DNA of 64,000 bases. Source: Clostridium_AD sp050717535. GTDB taxonomy: Bacteria > Bacillota > Clostridia > Clostridiales > Clostridiaceae. Positions 18,837 through 27,902 of this stretch are shown here, piece by piece. Below the pieces are notes generated by a model. The model did no database searches and was not told the origin of the DNA. It saw only the letters and a program-made list of their open reading frames with translations. The position numbers and the translations under genes are program-made. Numbering within the stretch: the stretch's first letter is position 1; each line of letters begins with the position of its first letter. The stretch lies in the NCBI RefSeq assembly GCF_050717535.1, contig NZ_JBOITM010000073.1, positions 1-64,000 on the forward strand. The letters are read 5' to 3'.

Positions 18837-19787
18837 TTACCTTTTTAAATTTTCTAATACTATATGATTTTCTCTATACCACTCATAACTCATCCTAACC
18901 CCATCTTCCAACTCCACCCTATACTTCCACCCCAATCCTTCTAGCCTAGACACATCCAAAAGCTTCCTCGGTGTTCCATCCAACTTCTCCCTATCAAACT
19001 TAATCTCTCCATCAAATCCCACAACTTCCTTAATCATCCCCGCCAATGCCCCTATACATATCTCTACTCCAGTCCCCACATTAACATGCTCTTCCCCATC
19101 ATAATTCTCCATCAAAAACACACAAGCATCTGCCATATCATCCACATATAGAAACTCTCTAAGTGGTTTACCACTGCCCCAAACTTCAACTACTGGATCA
19201 TTATTCACCTTAGCCTCATGAAATTTTCTAATAAGTGCAGGCATAACATGAGAAGTTTCTAAATCAAAATTATCGTTAGGTCCGTAAAGATTAGTTGGCA
19301 TACAGCTTATAAAGTTATCACCATATTGTCTTTTAAAGAACTGACACATCTTAAGTCCTGCTATTTTCGCAATTGCATAGCCCTCATTTGTTTCCTCTAA
19401 ATATCCGTTCATCAAATATTCTTCCTTTATCGGCTGTGGACATAATTTAGGATAAATGCATGAACTTCCTAAAAATAAAAGTTTTTCAACCTTAAAATCA
19501 TGGGAAGCCTTTATAACATTATTTTGTATCTCCATGTTTTCATAAATAAAATCCGCAGGATATGAGCTATTAGCGCCTATCCCCCCAACCTTAGCAGCAG
19601 CCAAAAATACATACTCTGGTTTTTCTTCTTCAAAAAAACTTCTAACAGCCAGTTGGTCCTTTAAATCAAGTTCCATATGGCTTTTTTCTACTATGTTGGT
19701 ATATCCCTTTTCTAAAAGGTTTCTAACTATAGCAGAACCTACAAGGCCTCTATGCCCTGCAACATATATTTTACTGCTTTTGTTCAT
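18837..19787 (-). CDS. fcl: GDP-L-fucose synthase, copy 1
   Basis: 316 residues, usual length. Converts GDP-4-keto-6-deoxymannose to GDP-L-fucose by epimerisation and NADPH reduction. GHRGLVG (11-17) is the NADPH-binding glycine motif, GSSCIYP (107-113) supplies the catalytic Ser and Cys, and Y137-x3-K141 is the SDR pair. NVGTG and PRKLLDVSRL near the end are typical. It follows gmd after 55 nt with GGGGTGAGG as ribosome site. A near-paralogue lies at 53034-53969. The 3' third is noticeably richer in G on the coding strand than neighbouring genes. Confidence 0.95.
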   Translation of the reverse strand: MNKSSKIYVAGHRGLVGSAIVRNLLEKGYTNIVEKSHMELDLKDQLAVRSFFEEEKPEYVFLAAAKVGGIGANSSYPADFIYENMEIQNNVIKASHDFKVEKLLFLGSSCIYPKLCPQPIKEEYLMNGYLEETNEGYAIAKIAGLKMCQFFKRQYGDNFISCMPTNLYGPNDNFDLETSHVMPALIRKFHEAKVNNDPVVEVWGSGKPLREFLYVDDMADACVFLMENYDGEEHVNVGTGVEICIGALAGMIKEVVGFDGEIKFDREKLDGTPRKLLDVSRLEGLGWKYRVELEDGVRMSYEWYRENHIVLENLKR

Positions 19788-19842
19788 AACCTCACCCCCT
19801 TAATTAGTTTGCTACTTAATACTTGGTGGTAGCCGCTTACGG

Positions 19843-20925
19843 CTATTTGGTTGTAGCCGCCTCAGCCTGTGCAATAAAATCATCTGAACTAATTCCTGCA
19901 ATTTCTCGCATATCTCCGTCTACCATCATCTTAACTAATTCTCTAAAACTAACTTTTCTTTCCCATTGGAGCTCTTTTTCTGCCCTTCTTGAATCTCCCC
20001 AAAGTAGTTCAACTTCTGCTGGTCTAAAGTACCTTGAATTTATATCTACTAAAAGTCTCCCAGTTGCTTTATTGTATCCTTTTTCATCTAACCCAGTACC
20101 TTTCCATTCTATGTCTATGTCTACTTCTTTAAATGATAGTTCAACAAACTCTCTAACCGTGTGCGTTTCATTTGTTGCAATAACATAATCTTGAGGCTTA
20201 TCTTGTTGAAGCATTAACCACATAGCCCTTACATAATCTCCTGCATATCCCCAATCTCTTTTTGCATCCATATTTCCAAGAGAAAGTTTTTCTTGCTTTC
20301 CTGCCATTATACTTGCTACAGCTCTAGTAACCTTTCGTGTAAGGAATGTCTCTCCACGCCTTGGAGACTCATGATTAAAAAGGATACCATTGCAGGCAAA
20401 TAAATTGTAGGATTCTCTATAATTTATAGTAATCCAATAGGAATATAACTTGGCTACTCCATAAGGACTCTTTGGATAAAATGGAGTTTTTTCACTTTGT
20501 GGTGCTGTGCCGGGAATTCCCCCAAAAAGCTCAGATGTAGATGCTTGATAAAATTTGCATTTTAATCCGCTCTCTTTTAAGGCATCTAGTAATCTAAGAG
20601 TTCCCATACCATCTGTATCTGCAGTATATTCAGGAACATCAAAAGATACTTGCACATGACTTTGTGCTCCTAAATTGTATATTTCATCTGGTCTTATTTT
20701 TTCTATCAATCTATTTAAATTACTCGAATCTGTCAAATCCCCATGATGTAAAAATAATGTTTTATTTCCTATAAGTTTATTTTCAAACAAATGATCTATC
20801 CTCTTTGTATTAAAAGAGCTTGCTCTCCTTATGATTCCATGTACTTCATACCCCTTTTCCAACAGAAATTCTGTTAAATATGAACCATCCTGTCCAGTTA
20901 TTCCAGTTATTAATGCTCTCTTCAT
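19843..20925 (-). CDS. gmd: GDP-mannose 4,6-dehydratase, copy 1
   Basis: 360 residues. First step from GDP-mannose to GDP-fucose. GITGQDGSYL (8-17) is the cofactor site, TSE at 130-132 and Y155-x3-K159 the catalytic residues, and FNHESPRRGETFVT-like residues follow as in bona fide Gmd. GGGGGGAG lies before the ATG. It sits between manC and fcl, completing the GDP-fucose module. A small 6-bp hairpin (19830-19845) overlaps the stop codon but lacks a T-run. A second copy is at 54063-55163. Confidence 0.95.
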   Translation of the reverse strand: MKRALITGITGQDGSYLTEFLLEKGYEVHGIIRRASSFNTKRIDHLFENKLIGNKTLFLHHGDLTDSSNLNRLIEKIRPDEIYNLGAQSHVQVSFDVPEYTADTDGMGTLRLLDALKESGLKCKFYQASTSELFGGIPGTAPQSEKTPFYPKSPYGVAKLYSYWITINYRESYNLFACNGILFNHESPRRGETFLTRKVTRAVASIMAGKQEKLSLGNMDAKRDWGYAGDYVRAMWLMLQQDKPQDYVIATNETHTVREFVELSFKEVDIDIEWKGTGLDEKGYNKATGRLLVDINSRYFRPAEVELLWGDSRRAEKELQWERKVSFRELVKMMVDGDMREIAGISSDDFIAQAEAATTK

Positions 20926-20946
20926 TTAAAATACTCCCCCCGAATT

Positions 20947-21996
20947 CTAACTAATTCTATTTTTAAGTTCTCTTATATTCTCCATCCCATCTTTTTTTCC
21001 AACAAATATCATATCATCACTTTCAACTACAAATATGTCCTGAAGCCCTGATATGACTATAGGTTTACCATTGCTAATAATAATGTTATTGTTACAATTA
21101 AATTCTCTTACATTGCCAATGAAAACATTATTAAACTTGTCCTTCACCCTGTATCTCTCTACAGAATCCCAAGTTCCCACATCATCCCATCCAAAATCCC
21201 CTGGAATAACATATATATCCTCTGCTTTTTCTATAATTCCGAAATCTACAGATATGCTGTCTACATTATTATATTTTTCTTCTAGTACTCTATGGTAATC
21301 TTCTTCTCGCGTTGCTGCTATTTCACTTAGCACTTCAAAAGTGTTTATCAAATACTTTCTTGTAAGTCGTAAAATATTGGCCACCTTCCAAATAAACATT
21401 CCACCATTCCAAAGATAGTTTCCATCTTCTAAATACTCCTTGGCCTTATGTATGTCTGGTTTTTCTACAAATTTTTTCACAGCTTTAATTTCACAACCAT
21501 TAATTATAGAATTTATATGGCTGTAATTTATATATCCATAGCCCGTTTCTGGTCTATCTGGTTTTATACCTATTGTAACTATTGCTTCTTTATTTTTATC
21601 CACAAATTTACTAGCTGAATTTAATACTTTTAAAAAATTCTCCTCATTCTTTATAAGATGATCTGATGGTAATACCGCTATGGTTGCATCTTCGTATATT
21701 TTGTTAATATGAAAAGCTGAAAGTGCTATGCAAGGTGCGGTATTTTTACCTACAGGCTCTATGATAATGTTTCTATACGGTAATTTAGGTAACTGCTTTC
21801 TAACTAAATCCATATATCGCGTGCCAGTGACTATAAATATTCTCTCTAAAGGAATAAGTTTTTCTAATCTTTTCACACTCATTTGAATCATTGTATCTTC
21901 ACCAATAAGATTCAAAAACTGTTTTGGCTTTTCCACCGTAGATAAAGGCCAAAATCTAGTTCCTTTTCCCCCTGCCATTATTAATGCACAAAGCAT
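20947..21996 (-). CDS. manC: Mannose-1-phosphate guanylyltransferase, copy 1
   Basis: About 349 residues from the ATG at 21996. Makes GDP-mannose, the precursor of GDP-fucose. IMAGGKGTRFWPLS at the N-terminus is the pyrophosphorylase signature, VLPSDH lies in the middle, FVEKP is the sugar-phosphate site and DFGWDDVGTW is typical of this family. It lacks the fused mannose-6-phosphate isomerase domain found in many ManC proteins. The ORF extends 7 codons upstream to 22017, but those codons are the G-rich ribosome site; the copy at 55205-56254 has the same 349-residue length. It follows the epimerase gene almost directly. Confidence 0.92.
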   Translation of the reverse strand: MLCALIMAGGKGTRFWPLSTVEKPKQFLNLIGEDTMIQMSVKRLEKLIPLERIFIVTGTRYMDLVRKQLPKLPYRNIIIEPVGKNTAPCIALSAFHINKIYEDATIAVLPSDHLIKNEENFLKVLNSASKFVDKNKEAIVTIGIKPDRPETGYGYINYSHINSIINGCEIKAVKKFVEKPDIHKAKEYLEDGNYLWNGGMFIWKVANILRLTRKYLINTFEVLSEIAATREEDYHRVLEEKYNNVDSISVDFGIIEKAEDIYVIPGDFGWDDVGTWDSVERYRVKDKFNNVFIGNVREFNCNNNIIISNGKPIVISGLQDIFVVESDDMIFVGKKDGMENIRELKNRIS

Positions 21997-22019
21997 ACCT
22001 TCCCCTCCCCTTGTCATAA

Positions 22020-22979
22020 TCAGTGTTCTTCCACCGAAGCTGCAACATCTATACCTACATTTATCAATTCCTTATAATATTCAATCGTCTCTGTAATCCC
22101 TTCCTCCATACTAAACTCAACTTTCCAATCTAATTTTTCTTTTGCCCTTCTATTATCCAAATAACTATGAAGTATATCACCTTTTCTTTCTTCTTTATAA
22201 ATTACATCGACCTTACTTCCAGATATATTTTTCATCACTTTAAATAGTTCATTAACAGTGATTTCTTTATTAGTACTTATATTCATAATCTCATTATCGC
22301 CCTTTTGTAATGCAAATATATTAGCTCGTGCTATATCTTTAACATAAATAAAGTCTCTAGTTTGCTCACCATCCCCAAATATAAAAGGGGTTTCATTATT
22401 TAATAATTTATCAACAAATATTGATACCACTCCACCCTCACCTTTAGGATCTTGTCTTAAACCATAGACATTGGCATATCTAAAAATAGTGTAATTAAAT
22501 CCATATAACTGTGCATAGACTTTTATATAATGCTCTGGTGTGTGCTTGGAAATTCCATAAAAAGATATCGGGTCAACTGGATGCTTTTCATTCACTGGAA
22601 GATACTTAGGTTCTCCGTACACTGCAGCTGAAGAAGGATATATTAATTTTCTTACTCCAAATTCCCTGCAACATTCTAATATATTGATAGTTCCAACTAT
22701 ATTGTTTTCTGCATCAAAAACGGGTTTTTTAAGAGAAGTTTGTATATCAATTTGAGCTGCATGGTGTATTACTACTTCTGGTCGCTCTTCTTTAAAAACT
22801 AATTTCAATGTATCTATCTCTGTTATATCACATTTATAAAATTTAGCTTTCTGATTTATATTTCTTTCATTTCCAGCAGATAAATTATCTACTATAAATA
22901 CATCATAATCTAACTCAATTAACTCATCCACTATATGCGATGCTATAAATCCTGCTCCGCCAGTTACTAATACTCTCAT
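22020..22979 (-). CDS. NAD-dependent nucleotide-sugar epimerase (UDP-glucose 4-epimerase-like)
   Basis: 319 residues, extended SDR. VTGGAGFIASH (5-15) binds NAD, PSSAAVYG (115-122) gives the catalytic Ser, Y141-x3-K145 the catalytic pair, and RYANVYGLRQ the substrate loop. The length and RYANVYGPRQ-type motif fit GalE2-like 4-epimerases acting on UDP-glucose/galactose or their N-acetyl forms; exact substrate is not determinable. It is the first gene of cluster 1, with a promoter about 170 nt upstream and GGGGGGAA before the ATG. It has no counterpart in cluster 2. Confidence 0.85.
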   Translation of the reverse strand: MRVLVTGGAGFIASHIVDELIELDYDVFIVDNLSAGNERNINQKAKFYKCDITEIDTLKLVFKEERPEVVIHHAAQIDIQTSLKKPVFDAENNIVGTINILECCREFGVRKLIYPSSAAVYGEPKYLPVNEKHPVDPISFYGISKHTPEHYIKVYAQLYGFNYTIFRYANVYGLRQDPKGEGGVVSIFVDKLLNNETPFIFGDGEQTRDFIYVKDIARANIFALQKGDNEIMNISTNKEITVNELFKVMKNISGSKVDVIYKEERKGDILHSYLDNRRAKEKLDWKVEFSMEEGITETIEYYKELINVGIDVAASVEEH

Positions 22980-23146
22980 CTTTAATTCCCCCCACCTACT
23001 AATTCATTAACTTAAAACCTCGCTGTTACATCGCCAAAACTTTCAGCTTTCAATTACCGACTTCTATATTATATTAAATTTTTATATTTATCCCTTATTT
23101 ATTATTTTTTATATTATTTTACATTTTATGTAACTAATTGAATTCT

Positions 23147-23175
23147 ATTATATAGTTTTTGCTATTTATTGACAA
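23147..23175 (-). promoter_or_regulatory. Promoter of the cluster 1 operon
   Basis: On the minus strand TTGTCA (23170-23175) and TATAAT (23147-23152) are spaced by exactly 17 nt, a near-consensus vegetative promoter. It lies downstream of the terminator that closes the sugar-transferase gene and upstream of the epimerase ATG at 22979, leaving an untranslated leader of about 165 nt. Confidence 0.7.
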
Positions 23176-23266
23176 ATTTAAATTTTGCCGATTTAGTAAA
23201 TTAATAGCCGTATGCTCCTCCTTGCATCAAGTTCCTAATTATTACATAACTTTACAAATAAAATTA

Positions 23267-23302
23267 AGAGATAGAATTTGCGTTTCAGCAAATTCCATCT
23301 CT
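23267..23302 (-). terminator. Terminator of priming transferase gene 1
   Basis: AGAGATAGAATTTGC (23267-23281) pairs with GCAAATTCCATCTCT (23288-23302) with a single mismatch and a 6-nt loop. Minus-strand sequence after it is T-rich. It separates the sugar-transferase gene from the epimerase operon. Confidence 0.7.
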
Positions 23303-23376
23303 ATTTTGCTACACATCTTCTAGCTGTTTTTTACGTAGATTTCCACAAGGATAATTTGTTCTGTAACTACTGAAAT

Positions 23377-24045
23377 TCATCTTGCCCCTTCATCCCCAAA
23401 CAACACTCCCACAGTCTTAAATATGAGCCTTATATCTATCAATGTATTTCTTTCTTCTATATATTTAACATCCATTTCCATCCATTCTTGAAAGCTAACA
23501 TCATTTCTTCCGCTTACCTGCCAGTAACAAGTTAACCCTGGTTTTGCAACTAACCTTTGTTTTTGAAAAGAGTTAAACTGCGCTACTTCTTTTGGTAAAC
23601 TTGGTCTTGGTCCCACTAGTGACATATCTCCCTTTAATATATTAAAAAGCTGAGGTAACTCATCTATACTTGTCTTTCTTATAAATTTTCCTACTTTAGT
23701 TATTCTTGGATCTTCTTTTATTTTAAACATAGGCCCTGACATTTCGTTTTTATCTTGAAGCTTATCTAGAAGATATTCTGCATCTATACACATAGATCTA
23801 AATTTATACATCATAAATCCTATACCATCTTGTCCAACTCTCTCCTGTGTAAAAAAAATAGTCCCCTTTGAACCTACCTTAATCCAAATTGCCACTACAA
23901 TCATTACCGGAAATAGCAATAAAATTCCGCACAAAGCGCCTATAACATCAATCATTCTTTTGATTATAAAGTATCCGCGGTTTTTCTCATATTTACAATT
24001 AATTTCCATATCTGTCTGATTTAAATTTGTTCCCAATTCCTCCAT
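23377..24045 (-). CDS. Priming sugar transferase (undecaprenyl-phosphate sugar phosphotransferase), copy 1
   Basis: 222 residues. Bacterial sugar transferase domain: an N-terminal membrane hairpin (IDVIGALCGILLLFPVMIVV, about 37-56), FFTQERVGQDG, MYKFRSM, then DELPQLFNILKGDMSLVGPRP and KPGLTCYWQVSGR. Such enzymes load the first sugar-1-phosphate on undecaprenyl phosphate and so start repeat-unit synthesis. It is the short form, without the WcaJ-type N-terminal membrane domain. GGGGGAT lies before the ATG. It has its own terminator and is closely similar to the gene at 24368-25102, indicating a tandem duplication. Confidence 0.9.
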   Translation of the reverse strand: MEELGTNLNQTDMEINCKYEKNRGYFIIKRMIDVIGALCGILLLFPVMIVVAIWIKVGSKGTIFFTQERVGQDGIGFMMYKFRSMCIDAEYLLDKLQDKNEMSGPMFKIKEDPRITKVGKFIRKTSIDELPQLFNILKGDMSLVGPRPSLPKEVAQFNSFQKQRLVAKPGLTCYWQVSGRNDVSFQEWMEMDVKYIEERNTLIDIRLIFKTVGVLFGDEGAR

Positions 24046-24311
24046 GTGTATCCCCCATATCTTTTTATGGTATTAAAACTCCTATATTAGTTAATAAATA
24101 TTAATATAGTTTTATATGAGTATTTATATCTTTTTAATGAAGAAGCATTATATTTAAAACGATTTTCATTTGCTATTATATGTAAATTAATTTTAACATA
24201 TGTCAGTCACACATTAATCCTTACTTACTCTCATTGGAATCTTATAGTAATCATAAATGAAACTTATATAAGCCACATCTCAGTCACAAACAATTAAAAA
24301 ATCCAATAAAA
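24046..24311. other. Spacer between the tandem priming transferases
   Basis: AT-rich with no gene. On the minus strand a TATAAT at about 24179-24184 may be a -10 for copy 1, but no good -35 stands 16-18 nt away. Together with the terminator at 24312-24343 the spacing suggests each transferase is transcribed separately. Confidence 0.4.
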
Positions 24312-24343
24312 AAAATCATAACGTATTAAAACGTTATGATTTT
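24312..24343 (-). terminator. Terminator of priming transferase gene 2
   Basis: AAAATCATAACGT (24312-24324) and ACGTTATGATTTT (24331-24343) form a perfect 13-bp stem with a 6-nt loop, with an A-run on the plus strand before it that gives a T-run on the minus strand. It lies 25 nt past the stop of the gene at 24368-25102. Confidence 0.8.
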
Positions 24344-24367
24344 CTAATTAATACTCACTTTTTCCTT

Positions 24368-25102
24368 CTACCTAGCCCCTTCATCTCCAAACAAAACTCC
24401 CACGGTTTTGAAGATAAGCCCTATATCAATAATTGTATTTCTTTCTTCTATATACTGAACATCCATTTCCATCCACTCTTGAAAGCTCACGTCACTTCTT
24501 CCCCTAACCTGCCAATAACATGTTAACCCCGGCTTTGCCACTAACCTTTGTTTTTGAAATAAAGTAAATTGTGCTACTTCTTTTGGCAAACTAGGTCTTG
24601 GCCCTACAATTGACATTTCTCCCTTTAATATATTAAAAAGTTGTGGTAACTCATCTATACTTGTTCTTCTAATAAATCTTCCTGCTTTAGTTATTCTTGG
24701 GTCATCTTTTATCTTAAACATAGGTCCAGCCATTTCATTTTTATCTTGAAGCTTCTCTAGAAGATATTCTGCATCTGAACACATAGACCTAAATTTATAC
24801 ATCATAAACCCACCAGCATCTTGCGAGACTCTCTCCTGGATAAAAAAAATAGATCCCTTTGAATCTAATTTAATCCATATACTAACTATAATCATGACAG
24901 GACTAAGTAATATAATTCCAACTAAAGCACCTATAATATCAATTATTCTTTTGATTATAAAATATCCTATGCTTTTCTCATACTGGCTATCAATATCCGT
25001 TTCTATAACTATTAAATCATCTTCTAATTTCTGAATATTTATCACCTCTTTTATTGTAGTATAGGAATGATTGTCCTCTATCCTATTCACCGTTCTTTTC
25101 AA
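24368..25102 (-). CDS. Priming sugar transferase, copy 2
   Basis: 244 residues, with the same domain as the neighbour at 23377: membrane hairpin IIDIIGALVGIILLSPVMII, IFFIQERVSQDAGG, MYKFRSM, DELPQLFNILKGEMSIVGPRP, KPGLTCYWQVRGR, and the identical GDEGAR C-terminus. It has about 20 extra N-terminal residues. The ORF start is a TTG without a clear ribosome site, so the true start may be a little downstream. A strong terminator follows. It is flanked by the synthase operon on its upstream side, so it may serve either system. Confidence 0.85.
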   Translation of the reverse strand: MKRTVNRIEDNHSYTTIKEVINIQKLEDDLIVIETDIDSQYEKSIGYFIIKRIIDIIGALVGIILLSPVMIIVSIWIKLDSKGSIFFIQERVSQDAGGFMMYKFRSMCSDAEYLLEKLQDKNEMAGPMFKIKDDPRITKAGRFIRRTSIDELPQLFNILKGEMSIVGPRPSLPKEVAQFTLFQKQRLVAKPGLTCYWQVRGRSDVSFQEWMEMDVQYIEERNTIIDIGLIFKTVGVLFGDEGAR

Positions 25103-25199
25103 TTATAACCAAATTTAAAATTTCCATTCAAATTGTATTAAAACAGAGGTTATAGCTTATCCTGTTCAATATTTTGCTAAGAGAATCTAAAAAACAAAA

Positions 25200-25242
25200 A
25201 AAGCATACCCCCTAATTTATAAAAAATTAATGGTTATGCTTT
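25200..25242 (-). terminator. Terminator of the synthase operon
   Basis: AAAGCATA (25200-25207) pairs with TATGCTTT (25235-25242), with inner pairs CC/GG and TAATTT/AAATTA making a long interrupted stem. Minus-strand sequence after it is T-rich. It lies about 65 nt beyond the stop of the GT2 synthase gene. Confidence 0.65.
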
Positions 25243-25305
25243 ATCTCTAATAAATTTTCAAAAAATCAGTTGCAGTTTACAACTACTAGCACGAATGGCA
25301 CCTAT

Positions 25306-26730
25306 CTATCCAATCTCCTTCTCATTACCTTTGACAAATTCCATTCTTTCTATTGTACCCCAAGAATGACGTAGCTTTTTAAATTTAAGCATTCCTTCAA
25401 TACGATAAAGTACAGTAAGTTGACGATAACCTAAATTCTCCAGTACCGCATACCCTGCCAATGTTAGAGTATCCTTTAATGATGTATATTTACAAAAGGA
25501 AACCTGTTCTAGTAGTATACTTCCCATGGAAAGGGTAGACCCTAGTAAGAAGGCAATAAGTAGATAGATTATAAAACTGTTAAACTGTAGTAGTCCAAAT
25601 AAGTATGATAGTGGTATAAATATATAGCCTAGAAACTCAACAACTGGTCCAATTAATTCGAATATCCAATAATATGGCAAGGATATCATACCAATAGTCC
25701 CGTATTTAGGGTTAAACAACATCCCTTTATAATTTAATAGACTATCAAACAAGCCAATTTGCCATCTTCTACGCTGAGTTCTTAGATCCTTAAGTGATTC
25801 AGGAGCTTGAGTCCAACATATTGGTTCTGCTAAAAACTGTATTTTGTATTTTTTCTTTTGGTCTATCATTGTTTTGTGAAGTCGTACAATTATATCCATA
25901 TCCTCACCAATTATATTTACCTTGTACCCACCACAATCAATAACAGCTCTTTTGTTAAAAGCACCAAAGGCTCCAGAAATAATTAGAACCGCATCCAGCT
26001 TACTGAGGCTTGTACGTCCAGTAAGAAATGCTCGAAAATATTCAATGATTTGGAATATAGCAATTTTCTTTTTAGGGATATTCATTTCTTTGAGCTCACC
26101 AGACTTAATTATAGATCCATTTGCAATCCTAACAATTCCACCTATCGCTACGGTTTCCGGTTTCTCTACAAATAACATTGTAAGCTTTATAAGTGCATCT
26201 TTCTCCAGTATGGAGTCTGCATCTATTGATGCAAAAATAGGAAACATGGATACATTTATGCCAGCATTAAGTGCATCGGCCTTTCCGCCATTTAATTTAT
26301 CTACAAAAATTAATTTCTCATATTTAGTATTTCGATAAATTCCTAGTACCTCCTGCGTTCTTAAACTCTCCTTTACAGGTTGATTTACTTTTTTCAGGTC
26401 AAACTCTTTTATTATTTTTTCCTTTGTTGAATCCTTTGAGCCATCATTTACGATTATAATTTCATACTCGAAATAATTTAGAGCCAGCAAGGATTTAATA
26501 TTATCAACAACGGTTTTTTCTTCATTATAGGCAGGTACTATAATAGATATAGGAATCATATTTTTTGATTCACTGTACCTTTTATAATCAGATGCTTTCA
26601 TCTTTTTCATATAGCCTAAGATATCGAAAAATGAAATAATCATCTGGCCATTATAAAAAATATTGATTGCAATTGTATATACAATACAAAATAAGCTGAA
26701 ATATATAATAAACATTCTAAGAATAAGCAT
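25306..26730 (-). CDS. Processive GT2 polysaccharide synthase (IcaA/PgaC-like)
   Basis: About 474 residues. An N-terminal membrane segment (about 1-30) is followed by a GT-A domain with ISIIVPAYNEEKTV, VNDGSKDST, KLNGGKADALNAG, the SIDADS metal site, a GED acid motif and QRRRW, the Q-x2-RW signature of processive beta-glycan synthases. Three or four membrane segments follow (about 330-430). This is the layout of poly-N-acetylglucosamine and hyaluronan synthases, so it probably makes and exports a homopolymer or simple beta-linked glycan. No PilZ domain is visible. The ORF opens at 26739, but GGAGGGGTGG places the start at the ATG at 26730. It is the last gene of a four-gene operon. Confidence 0.85.
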   Translation of the reverse strand: MLILRMFIIYFSLFCIVYTIAINIFYNGQMIISFFDILGYMKKMKASDYKRYSESKNMIPISIIVPAYNEEKTVVDNIKSLLALNYFEYEIIIVNDGSKDSTKEKIIKEFDLKKVNQPVKESLRTQEVLGIYRNTKYEKLIFVDKLNGGKADALNAGINVSMFPIFASIDADSILEKDALIKLTMLFVEKPETVAIGGIVRIANGSIIKSGELKEMNIPKKKIAIFQIIEYFRAFLTGRTSLSKLDAVLIISGAFGAFNKRAVIDCGGYKVNIIGEDMDIIVRLHKTMIDQKKKYKIQFLAEPICWTQAPESLKDLRTQRRRWQIGLFDSLLNYKGMLFNPKYGTIGMISLPYYWIFELIGPVVEFLGYIFIPLSYLFGLLQFNSFIIYLLIAFLLGSTLSMGSILLEQVSFCKYTSLKDTLTLAGYAVLENLGYRQLTVLYRIEGMLKFKKLRHSWGTIERMEFVKGNEKEIG

Positions 26731-26801
26731 AAATACCACCCCTCCTCGTTATTGTTATTGCTTATTGTTATTGATGCTAATGCTGTTGTACTAAATCTTC
26801 A

Positions 26802-27863
26802 TTAATTTAAAGTCTCCAAAGCACTAGCCACCGCTTCACTGGCATATTTATCTTCACCATGAATTATTCCTGAGGCATAGTTCACTCCTCCTTGGAGTAA
26901 TATTAGAGTGCAGGCAGCATTATGTCTTACCCACCATTCACTGTCCCCTGTAGTTTTTGCTAGTGCTATAAAACTATTACTTGTTCCGATGTTCTCTAAC
27001 CCTTTTGCGGCGGCGGCCCTTACCTCCCAATCCACATCTTCTAGCATATTTATTATATGGATTTCGTTATCCGAATCTTTAAGACTGCATAGAGCTCTAA
27101 TGCACGCTATTTTAATATTTTTATCATCATATTGTAAATACTTAAGGTAATAATATCGCAGTACTTCTATTTTATAATCTGCAGCTGCTTTTATTAAAAT
27201 ACCTTTAATATAATCATCCGCATATGGTAGTGTTTTGACAAATAAATCATCTTTTGAACCATTAAAAGCTGATATTATCTCAATGACAGCTCGGTAAGAT
27301 ATATTCACTTTGTCGGAATTTTTAGTTATAGCTACTATTCCATTTATATCCCCTAGTTTTGCAAGGGCAAGTAATACATTATATTTCACGTCATTATCGT
27401 TATAAGAACTAAGTTTAAGAATGTATGCTTCTGTACCTTTAACTTTTAATGCACCTAGCTGACGACAAGTTAAGGCTTTTATGAAAAAGCTTCTCGAATC
27501 AAGTCTTTTAATGAGAAATGTTCTAATTCCCACTTTCTGATATAGTTTCGTTAATAAGTCATGATTACTTTCAATAAAATCATCCCCATAATTAATAAGT
27601 ATATCAATTAATGCTTCTTTTCTTGAAGCACTATTTTTGATAAATGAATTCAACTCTTCAACTTCACTTATATCTCCAATAATGTTCCCCTTTTCCACTG
27701 CTTTAGTAAAAAAGGAAGAAACTATTTTTTCTAACTGGCTTTTCACTTTTTTCGTTGTAATTTCACTAAAATATCTAAAAAACCATACATAGATAATCAA
27801 TACAAAATAAAGCAACAACAATACTACTGCAATTAATAATAAATATATAGCTGTTTTATTCAT
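26802..27863 (-). CDS. Membrane-anchored HEAT-repeat protein
   Basis: About 353 residues. One N-terminal membrane segment (AIYLLLIAVVLLLLYFVLIIYVW) and then helical repeats of about 30 residues, clearest in the last third: DWEVRAAAAKGLENIG and EWWVRHNAACTLILLQGG. HEAT repeats are protein-binding scaffolds. With its N-terminus in the membrane it could sit beside the synthase as an assembly or regulatory subunit (inference). GGAAGGGAAAAT precedes the ATG at 27863, which I prefer to the ORF start at 27896. Gap to the upstream gene is only about 40 nt. Confidence 0.78.
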   Translation of the reverse strand: MNKTAIYLLLIAVVLLLLYFVLIIYVWFFRYFSEITTKKVKSQLEKIVSSFFTKAVEKGNIIGDISEVEELNSFIKNSASRKEALIDILINYGDDFIESNHDLLTKLYQKVGIRTFLIKRLDSRSFFIKALTCRQLGALKVKGTEAYILKLSSYNDNDVKYNVLLALAKLGDINGIVAITKNSDKVNISYRAVIEIISAFNGSKDDLFVKTLPYADDYIKGILIKAAADYKIEVLRYYYLKYLQYDDKNIKIACIRALCSLKDSDNEIHIINMLEDVDWEVRAAAAKGLENIGTSNSFIALAKTTGDSEWWVRHNAACTLILLQGGVNYASGIIHGEDKYASEAVASALETLN

Positions 27864-27902
27864 ATTTTCCCTTCCTTCCACAAATTTTAAATTCATTTTA
27901 AA

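Larger units (their letters stand above)
22980..23376. other. Intergenic leader and terminator region before cluster 1
   Basis: This 397-nt gap holds the promoter (23147-23175) and a leader of about 165 nt for the epimerase operon, plus the terminator of the upstream sugar transferase (23267-23302). On the minus strand a 15-codon open stretch ending MQGGAYGY near 23205 has an AGGAGG inside it, but I see no reason to call it a gene. I find no known riboswitch in the leader. Confidence 0.55.

Noticed and set aside
19830..19845. Small hairpin at the end of gmd
   Set aside because: 6-bp stem with no T-run, overlapping the stop codon; too weak for a terminator and fcl is clearly co-transcribed.
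23200..23250. Short minus-strand reading ending MQGGAYGY in the cluster 1 leader
   Set aside because: Only 15 codons, no start with its own ribosome site, and the AGGAGG lies inside it; probably chance.
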